From NCBI GenBank assembly GCA_028288305.1, contig JAQBOA010000089.1, positions 1 through 64,000 of the forward strand: a stretch of 64,000 nucleotides of DNA, in the 5' to 3' direction. The notes below the pieces were generated by a model. The model saw only the letters and a list, made by a program, of their open reading frames with translations. It was not told the origin of the DNA and did no database searches. Origin of the DNA: Mucilaginibacter sp. (GTDB lineage Bacteria; Bacteroidota; Bacteroidia; Sphingobacteriales; Sphingobacteriaceae). The position numbers and the translations under genes are program-made. Of this stretch, positions 57,026 to 64,000 are shown piece by piece (the first letter of the stretch is position 1; the number at the start of each line of letters is the position of its first letter).

Positions 57026-60000
57026 TTATGACTGCGGATCGTGTTCAGGATCCGGCTTATAGTTTTTCTGTAATTCTTCCAGCTTTTCCTTTCCATAAGC
57101 AAAACGGGTGATCAGAAAAAATAAAACCGGCACTATGAAAATAGCCAGTGAAGTAGCTGCAAGCATACCACCAAAAACCGTCCAGCCTATGGTTTGCCGT
57201 GCCTGTGCCCCGGCGCCTGTTGCGAATACAAGGGGCAACACGCCAAATATAAATGCCAGCGACGTCATTAGAATTGGCCTTAAACGTAATCTTACCGCCT
57301 CCAAAACGGATTTTTCGAGTTCAATGCCTCTATCTACTCTTTCTTTAGCAAACTCTACAATCAGGATGGCGTTTTTGGCTGCCAAACCGATCAACGTGAT
57401 CAAGCCAATTTGTGCGTAAATGTTATTTGCTATATTAGGTTGAAAAGTTAAAAATAAAATCGCACCAAAAGCGCCCAATGGTACAGCCAGAAGAACAGAA
57501 AATGGTACCGACCAGCTTTCGTATAATGCGGCAAGGAATAAAAATACAAAGCCTATAGAAAGCATAAAAATATAAATCGTTTTTGAGCCAGATAACAATT
57601 CTTCGCGGCTTAACCCCGAAAATTCATAGCCAAAGCCCTGTGGTAAAGTTTTATCTGCAACTTCTTTCAAAGCGGTTAAAGCATCGCCACTACTATAGCC
57701 AGGTTTAGAGCTGCCATCAATTTCTGCCGACCTGAATAAATTAAAGTGTGAAATTAAAGGGGCATTTTCGATAACTTTATAGGATGTAAGCGTACTTAAT
57801 GGTACCATAACACCAGCCTGGTTCCGCACAAAATACTGCCCTATATTTTCAATATTTGTTCTGTAATTTGTATCAGCCTGTTCCAAAACGTGGAAAGTTC
57901 TTCCATAAAGGGTAAGATCATTAACATAAAGACTACCCATAAAAGTTTGTAAGGCATTATTAATATCACTTATAGACACACCAAGCTTTTTGGCCTTTTC
58001 ACGGTTAATAGTTAACTGATAAGCGGGTGTACTGGCGGTAAAGAAGGAGAATGCCTTTGCTATTTCAGGTCTTTTATTTACTTCAGTAATAAAGTTTCTC
58101 AATGTTTTTTCAAAAACTTTAATATTTCCCCCCGCTTGTTTTTCTTCCAATATAAATGAAAAACCACCCGTACTACCTAAACCAGGTATAGCTGGCGGCT
58201 GTATGGCTACTACACTAGCTTCTTTAAACCTTCCAAGCCGTTTTTGTATCGCAGCAATTATTGCCCCTATCTGTTCATTTTTACTTGTCCGCTCATCCCA
58301 TGGTTTTAACTGAACAAATATGGTAGCGCTGTTTGATTTACTTGCAAAACTAACAGCATTCAATCCGCCAAGCGCAGCATAATGCAGTATACCCGGGATA
58401 CTATCCATCACACTCATCATTTGATGTAAAACTGCAACTGTTCTTTGGGTTGATGACGCTTCGGGCAGGTCGTAAGTAACATAAATACGTCCGTCGTCTT
58501 CAAGCGGAATAAAACCTGAGGGTTTCTTTTCAAATAAAATTATTGTACCTGCTATTATACAAACTAAAATAATAACAATAAACTTTGAATTTTTTATGCT
58601 CTTATCAACAGCATTGCGGTACCTGCCGGTTACACGCCCAAACCATTCATTAAATTTAAAAAAGAACTTATCAAGCCCTTTTGAATTTTCATCCAACTTG
58701 CGCGGGCGCAGTATCAATGTACAAAGGGCCGGGGTTAACGAAAGCGCCACAAATGCTGATATTAATACGGATATTGCAATAGTGATAGCAAATTGCTGGT
58801 ACAGCCGCCCAACAATACCAGGTATAAAACCTACCGGTACAAACACCGCAGCCAATATCAGTGCGATAGCGATTACCGGTGCAGATATATCCTGCATAGC
58901 ATGTGAAGTCGCCTCCTTAGGCGACATTCCCTGCTCATCCATATAATGCTGTACAGATTCAACAACCACAATCGCATCATCAACCACAATACCAATAGCC
59001 AGTACAAAACCAAATAAGGTAAGCGTGTTAATTGTAAAGTGTAAGGGTATAAAAAATATGAACGTACCTATTATTGATACAGGAATAGCCAAAACCGGAA
59101 TAAGCGTTGTTCGCCAGCTTTGCAAAAACAGGAATACCACAATTATAACAAGCACCAATGCAATGATAAGCGTTTTAATAACCTCGCTAACAGAAACTTT
59201 TACAACAGTTATAGACTCAAATGGAACTACATAATCAACATCAACCGGGAATGCCTTTTTGAGTTCGTTCATGGTAGCATAAACATTGTCAGCAGTTGCA
59301 ACCGCGTTACTGTTAGGCGCCTGGTATACTAAAAGATATGATGCCCGTTTGCCGTCAACAAAGGAGTTACCAGCATAATTAAACTTTCCCAGTTCTACAC
59401 GTGCCACATCTTTTAAGTGAACAACCGCCCCATTGCCCGGGGTTGTTTTTACAATTACATTTGCAAATTCTTCTGGCTTTGAAAGTCTTCCCTGCACCAG
59501 CACAGTATATTCAAATGGCTGTGCTTTTTCCTGGGGTGGTACGCCGACAACTCCTGCTGCAACCTGGGCATTTTGTTCAGTTAAGGCACTGGTAACATCC
59601 GCAGCGGTCATACCCAGGGCTGCCAGTTTATCGGGTTTAAGCCAAATGCGCATACTAAAATCATCAGCACGGGTAAAAACATCACCAACACCTTTGGTAC
59701 GGGTTAACGCGTCTTTTACAATAACGTTGGTATAGTTATCCATAAAGGTAACATCATGAGTGCCTTTAGGGGCAAACAGGGCCACCAGCATTAGAATACT
59801 GGGATTACGTTTACGTGTTATTAACCCTAAACGCTGTACGTCTGAGGGTAAGGCAGGTGTTGCTATACCCACCCTGTTCTGCACATCAAGGGCGGCAATA
59901 TTTATATCGGTACCTACTTCAAAGTTTGCAGTCATGGTCATTTGTCCATTGCTGGTACTGTTACTTTGCAAGTAGGTCATGCCGGGCGTACCGTTAACCT

Positions 60001-60205
60001 GAACTTCAATAGGTGTGGCTACTGTTTGTTCAACTGTTATGGCATCGGCACCGCTATAAGTACCGGTTATTTGCACGGTTGGCGGTGTAATTTCGGGATA
60101 TTGGCCTATTGGTAAACTGGTAATAGCCAAAATACCCACCACTACAATTACAATTGAAATAACAATTGCCGTAACCGGCCTTCGTATAAAAGTATCTGCG
60201 ATCAT
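57026..60205 (-). CDS. RND-family efflux permease (HAE1/AcrB type)
   Basis: The 1059-residue inner-membrane pump of a tripartite efflux system has twelve helices in two halves. The first starts IADTFIRRPVTAIVISIVIVVVGILAI. Helix four has GFVLAIGIVVDDAIVVVESVQHYM with the two Asp of the proton relay (VVDD at about 404-407). The periplasmic domains have VEQTVATPIEVQVNGTPGM and LTPALCTLILRP. The second half has LIGLAAKNAILIVEFAKER. It pairs with the upstream MFP and TolC genes. The substrates are hydrophobic or amphiphilic compounds, not identifiable from sequence. Confidence 0.97.
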   Translation of the reverse strand: MIADTFIRRPVTAIVISIVIVVVGILAITSLPIGQYPEITPPTVQITGTYSGADAITVEQTVATPIEVQVNGTPGMTYLQSNSTSNGQMTMTANFEVGTDINIAALDVQNRVGIATPALPSDVQRLGLITRKRNPSILMLVALFAPKGTHDVTFMDNYTNVIVKDALTRTKGVGDVFTRADDFSMRIWLKPDKLAALGMTAADVTSALTEQNAQVAAGVVGVPPQEKAQPFEYTVLVQGRLSKPEEFANVIVKTTPGNGAVVHLKDVARVELGKFNYAGNSFVDGKRASYLLVYQAPNSNAVATADNVYATMNELKKAFPVDVDYVVPFESITVVKVSVSEVIKTLIIALVLVIIVVFLFLQSWRTTLIPVLAIPVSIIGTFIFFIPLHFTINTLTLFGFVLAIGIVVDDAIVVVESVQHYMDEQGMSPKEATSHAMQDISAPVIAIALILAAVFVPVGFIPGIVGRLYQQFAITIAISVLISAFVALSLTPALCTLILRPRKLDENSKGLDKFFFKFNEWFGRVTGRYRNAVDKSIKNSKFIVIILVCIIAGTIILFEKKPSGFIPLEDDGRIYVTYDLPEASSTQRTVAVLHQMMSVMDSIPGILHYAALGGLNAVSFASKSNSATIFVQLKPWDERTSKNEQIGAIIAAIQKRLGRFKEASVVAIQPPAIPGLGSTGGFSFILEEKQAGGNIKVFEKTLRNFITEVNKRPEIAKAFSFFTASTPAYQLTINREKAKKLGVSISDINNALQTFMGSLYVNDLTLYGRTFHVLEQADTNYRTNIENIGQYFVRNQAGVMVPLSTLTSYKVIENAPLISHFNLFRSAEIDGSSKPGYSSGDALTALKEVADKTLPQGFGYEFSGLSREELLSGSKTIYIFMLSIGFVFLFLAALYESWSVPFSVLLAVPLGAFGAILFLTFQPNIANNIYAQIGLITLIGLAAKNAILIVEFAKERVDRGIELEKSVLEAVRLRLRPILMTSLAFIFGVLPLVFATGAGAQARQTIGWTVFGGMLAATSLAIFIVPVLFFLITRFAYGKEKLEELQKNYKPDPEHDPQS

Positions 60206-60232
60206 TCTGTTGTCTTTTTTGAAAAAAGTATT

Positions 60233-61420
60233 TTATTTCCCACGGCCCGGTCCTCCGCCTGGCTGTTTTGATTGGCCGCCTGCAGGGGATGAACTTTTAT
60301 TATCAGAGCCACCCTGTTCTGCCGGGCTGCCAAGTGTTATCTTACCTCCATCGCGGAGGCGCTGAAAACCATCAGTTATTACTTTATCTCCAGCATTAAG
60401 ACCCGACATAATCACTACATCAGTTCCAACACGCGGACCTAATTTTACTTTATGCTGTTTAGCAATAGTGTCTTGCGAAACAAAAACAAAAAATTCACCC
60501 ATTTGCTCTGATACAGCTTTATATGGAATTTGTATCCGTTCTCCCGATGCGCTGTTCAATACATTTAACACACAGCTCATACCATCCTTAAGCACATCAG
60601 TTTCATTTGGGAATTGTACCCTCACTTTCATGGTGCCAGTCCCGCTTGCTACACCTCTGTCAATAGCTAAAACTTTTCCGGGCTTATTGTAAAAGCTCCC
60701 ATCGGGTAATTGAAGTTTGAATGTTGAATCAGTACTTCGTTTTTGAAGGTCATAAAACCTGTTTATTTCTTGTTCATTTATAACTACATCAACACCAATA
60801 GGGTGTTCGGCAGATATCGTATTTAATAAAGTTGTACCCGGTGTAACCTGTGTCCCAAGCTTAACCTGCGAAATACCTATGCGGCCGGTAAAGGGAGCAG
60901 TAATTATAGAATAAGAAAGATCTGTTTTTGCTGACAATACACCGGCTTTTGCAACAGCTACCTGCGCTTTACTGGTTTCATAAGTAGCCTCGGCCTGATC
61001 AACTGTTTGTCGTGCAACGGCGTCATTTTTAAGCAGCATAGTGTACCTGTCAATATCTTTTTGCGCTTTTACCAGGTTTGCATTAGCGCTTAACAAATTT
61101 GCCTGGGCCTGCTCATAGGCTGCTGCATATTTACGGCGGTCAATTTCATATAATTCTTTGCCTTTACGTACCACATCACCATCTCTAAAAAATATGCCGG
61201 TAATAAAACCAGTTACCTGGCTTCTTAACTCAACGGTATTTATAGCTACAACAGTTCCCTGGTACTGATCATAATAAACGGCATCGGCTATTTTAGCTTG
61301 TGTAACATTTACCGGTGTTGGCGGCGGGGCTGCATTTTGATTTTTTGGGTTATGGCATGAAGTCCATGCTAACATAACAACCGGCCCCAGCCAAAGTATA
61401 TTTCTCGTTTTCATATTCAT
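60233..61420 (-). CDS. Periplasmic membrane-fusion adaptor of the RND pump
   Basis: The 396-residue MFP starts at ATG 61420 (MNMKTRNILWLGPVVMLAWTSC), a lipoprotein signal with Cys after LAWTS. The open frame continues 24 codons into tolC and those are rejected. Domains in order are a barrel-sandwich half with DAVYYDQYQGTVVAINTVELRSQVTG, a coiled hairpin (YEQAQANLLSANANLVKAQKDI), the second lipoyl half (ITAPFTGRIGISQVKLG), then beta-barrel and membrane-proximal domains, and a Gly/Ser/Lys-rich tail. It joins RND and TolC. Its start is 1 bp past the tolC stop. Confidence 0.95.
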   Translation of the reverse strand: MNMKTRNILWLGPVVMLAWTSCHNPKNQNAAPPPTPVNVTQAKIADAVYYDQYQGTVVAINTVELRSQVTGFITGIFFRDGDVVRKGKELYEIDRRKYAAAYEQAQANLLSANANLVKAQKDIDRYTMLLKNDAVARQTVDQAEATYETSKAQVAVAKAGVLSAKTDLSYSIITAPFTGRIGISQVKLGTQVTPGTTLLNTISAEHPIGVDVVINEQEINRFYDLQKRSTDSTFKLQLPDGSFYNKPGKVLAIDRGVASGTGTMKVRVQFPNETDVLKDGMSCVLNVLNSASGERIQIPYKAVSEQMGEFFVFVSQDTIAKQHKVKLGPRVGTDVVIMSGLNAGDKVITDGFQRLRDGGKITLGSPAEQGGSDNKSSSPAGGQSKQPGGGPGRGK

Positions 61421-61421
61421 T

Positions 61422-62732
61422 TTATTGTACAGTAAGAATACCAAGTGATCTTTCCAGGTCAATTTTGCTGGATAACAACTGGAACAGCGCATTATAATAA
61501 TTTAATTCAGCCGTCCGCAAATCTGATTGTGCTACTATAACATCAAGGTAAGTTTTAATACCTTCCCTGTATTGAAGGCTTATAACTTTATACACGTCTT
61601 TTGCAAGATCAACATTTTGTTTAATTATTACCCAACTGGTATAATTACTTTTATAGCCTCCCAACGCCTGCACATATTCGGTATTAATTGTATTCTCCGA
61701 ATTAATAATGTCCAAGTCAGTACGGTTAACTTGTAACTGGGCCTTGCTTAAATTTTGTAAACGCTTTGTACCCTGGAAAATTGGAAGGTTCAATGTAAGG
61801 CCAGCATAAGCATTCGGATAAGGTTTATCGTACAGATTAGAAAGTTTATTACTTAAATAATACCAGTTATAGCTGCCAACAGCCGACAACGAAGGTAAAA
61901 AACCCCACTTATAATAGTTTACATTCACATTAAGCAAGTTTTTTTGTGTTTGCAGTAAGCGGTATTCAATTCGGTTATTTACATCTAATTTTTGATTGGT
62001 ATCAATGTTGGCATCCTTCTCATAATTGGTAGAATCATAAGCTAACTGTAAATTGTGATTGCGTGATATACCCATTATTTGTTTAAGATAAGCTAACTTA
62101 CTATTAATAGCTTCTGCCGTTTGCTTTCGGGTGGCAATGGAATTATTTAAAGATATCGTAGCCTGCTTATAATCAGTTTTATCAGCAACACCGGCCTGGT
62201 ACCTGTTATAAGCGTCTTTTAAACTTCTTTGCAGCCGTATTATATCCTCATTCAAAATATCAAGTTGTTTTTGTGACAAAAGCACATCAAAAAACGCTTT
62301 GCTAACATCTGATACTACGTTAATCTGGCTGCTTACCGTATTTTGTTGATAATACTGGCGTGAGTATTTAGCTGCCTTTGCTGCCTGCAGTACATCGTTA
62401 TTATAAATTACCTGGTTAGCCTGAAGGCCTAGCGCTGAAAATTCATGACGATTATTGTCGGTTGCTCCTGGTACTAAAGGGCCTCCTTTAAAATAATGGT
62501 CGTATAGGTCTGATGAACTAACTTGCGGAAGCCACGCAGAAAGGCCGATCCGTATATCCCTTTCATTAATTTGCTGGTCGATTGAAGCCTGTTTTACTGC
62601 CGGCTGATTACGTAAAGCATAATCAATACATTGTTTTAATGTAACAATTGTATCAGTATTGGTTTGTGCAAAAAGAACAGAAGGTAAAATTAATGTCAAA
62701 TTAATTAATACAAGGTATACAGGTTTTTTCAT
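61422..62732 (-). CDS. TolC-family outer-membrane efflux protein
   Basis: The 436-residue protein (start at ATG 62732, MKKPVYLVLINLTLILPSVLFAQ, a signal peptide; the frame extends 37 codons upstream) has the two OEP repeats. It opens with TLKQCIDYALRNQPAVKQASID and GLSAWLPQVSSS. It also has long helices (RLQRSLKDAYNRYQAGVADKTDYKQATISLNNS) and a second repeat (VYKVISLQYREGIKTYLDVIVAQSDLRTAELNYYNALFQLLSSKIDLERSLG). It is the outer-membrane duct of the efflux system. The gene order tolC, MFP, RND on the minus strand is that of a single operon. Confidence 0.95.
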   Translation of the reverse strand: MKKPVYLVLINLTLILPSVLFAQTNTDTIVTLKQCIDYALRNQPAVKQASIDQQINERDIRIGLSAWLPQVSSSDLYDHYFKGGPLVPGATDNNRHEFSALGLQANQVIYNNDVLQAAKAAKYSRQYYQQNTVSSQINVVSDVSKAFFDVLLSQKQLDILNEDIIRLQRSLKDAYNRYQAGVADKTDYKQATISLNNSIATRKQTAEAINSKLAYLKQIMGISRNHNLQLAYDSTNYEKDANIDTNQKLDVNNRIEYRLLQTQKNLLNVNVNYYKWGFLPSLSAVGSYNWYYLSNKLSNLYDKPYPNAYAGLTLNLPIFQGTKRLQNLSKAQLQVNRTDLDIINSENTINTEYVQALGGYKSNYTSWVIIKQNVDLAKDVYKVISLQYREGIKTYLDVIVAQSDLRTAELNYYNALFQLLSSKIDLERSLGILTVQ

Positions 62733-63077
62733 ATAGCAGAACAGGTAATGCACACTATTATTAATGTAAATATCAGTTAAAAATGGCCAATAATTCTTTT
62801 TTAGTTTATAATAGGGTACTAATATGTTATATTTATACGTCATATTAAATCAGCAACAAAATTGTTACGTAACTGTGTCAAAAACCATCAATAAGTGCTT
62901 GTTTTTTATTTTTTATAAAAAAATGAAAAAAAGTGGCCTTAAATAAATAAAAAAATTAATTAATTTGCCGATTGGTAGCTGGTCTGGTTTAACAGCAGTT
63001 CAAAAAATTTAAATACTAAATATACGTTATTACCTAATTCATGGTATTTTTACAAAAAATTTAAGCTTGGTTAATAG
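62733..63077. other. 345-bp intergenic region between the tolC operon and the SPT gene (divergent)
   Basis: It is AT-rich with runs of A and T (about 62910-62960). It must hold the promoters of both divergent units, but I see no exact TAnnTTTG box at the usual spacing, no palindromic word repeat and no small gene. Confidence 0.5.

Positions 63078-64000
<923 letters not shown>

Noticed and set aside
57108-59997. Several plus-strand frames of 60-116 codons within the RND gene
   Set aside because: They are antisense shadows of a conserved 1059-codon gene.
61421-61492. Longer N-terminus of the MFP adaptor
   Set aside because: These codons lie within tolC; the lipoprotein signal starts at 61420 or 61414.
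62733-62843. Longer N-terminus of TolC
   Set aside because: The extra 37 residues precede a clear signal peptide start at 62732.

Overview
The window reads as a chromosomal segment of a Bacteroidota bacterium, most likely of the Sphingobacteriaceae (Mucilaginibacter/Pedobacter type). The evidence is a low-GC genome with almost no Shine-Dalgarno sites, many copies of the Bacteroidota promoter box TAnnTTTG close to start codons, a serine palmitoyltransferase (sphingolipid synthesis), a DUF4369-TlpA lipoprotein, fasciclin proteins, a poxvirus-type topoisomerase IB and a large gluzincin/TolB/Omp85 surface protein. I see no rRNA, tRNA, phage, insertion sequence or CRISPR array. The genus call is inference from gene content.

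Layout. 1-8.4 kb: the start of an SLBB polysaccharide-export protein, a dihaem cytochrome, topoisomerase IB, GNAT acetyltransferase, aldo/keto reductase, threonine aldolase, a glycine-rich secreted protein, a BaiN-type flavoprotein, and nuoA-nuoB cut off from the rest of the nuo genes. 8.5-13.5 kb is an accessory stretch: esterase, class C beta-lactamase-like hydrolase, decayed duplicate gene ends, small ORFs, a low-affinity iron permease-family protein, fasciclin protein and a PIN toxin-antitoxin pair. 13.6-30.2 kb is mostly housekeeping: icd, purK-purE, PPK2, a class A penicillin-binding protein, the large OM-associated protein, msrB, a LexA-like S24 repressor with a palindrome in its leader, bioF-bioD and a 3-hydroxyacyl-CoA dehydrogenase. 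30.4-36.4 kb groups four arginine-related genes: argS, an arginine deiminase-family gene, ctlX and an arginine decarboxylase. 36.5-47.1 kb holds a TPR membrane protein ending in a histidine-kinase DHp-like segment without an ATPase domain, a secreted methyltransferase, RluA, a histone H1-like protein, an OmpR-type regulator, TlpA, gatB and alaS. 47.2-56.6 kb holds a ParE-type toxin-antitoxin pair, MerR, ComEC, a DUF4412-like protein, a ferritin-fold protein next to bioA, NUDIX, a CDF transporter, an aminotransferase and an OM beta-barrel. 57-62.7 kb is a tolC-MFP-RND efflux operon on the minus strand, and the window ends inside a serine palmitoyltransferase gene.

The least ordinary feature is an unusually dense set of dispersed palindromic, word-like repeats. 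At least eight sequence families (for example AGTCCGAAAGTCC, GGTGAAAGGTAAAAGG, TGTCATTGCGAG, TGTCTGAATCAGGATT, AGTCTCCCC with AGAGGGGGCTTCC) sit mainly between convergent or unrelated genes. They supply stop codons or C-terminal tails to several genes. One 127-bp copy lies in frame inside alaS and one lies across the 5' end of the comEC reading frame. Two elements at 8.35 and 44.2 kb share their loop as well as their arms, in opposite orientation, so they look like copies of one mobile element and not independent terminators. A second pattern is that six genes have a TAnnTTTG box ending only 3-7 nt before the start codon, which predicts leaderless mRNAs.
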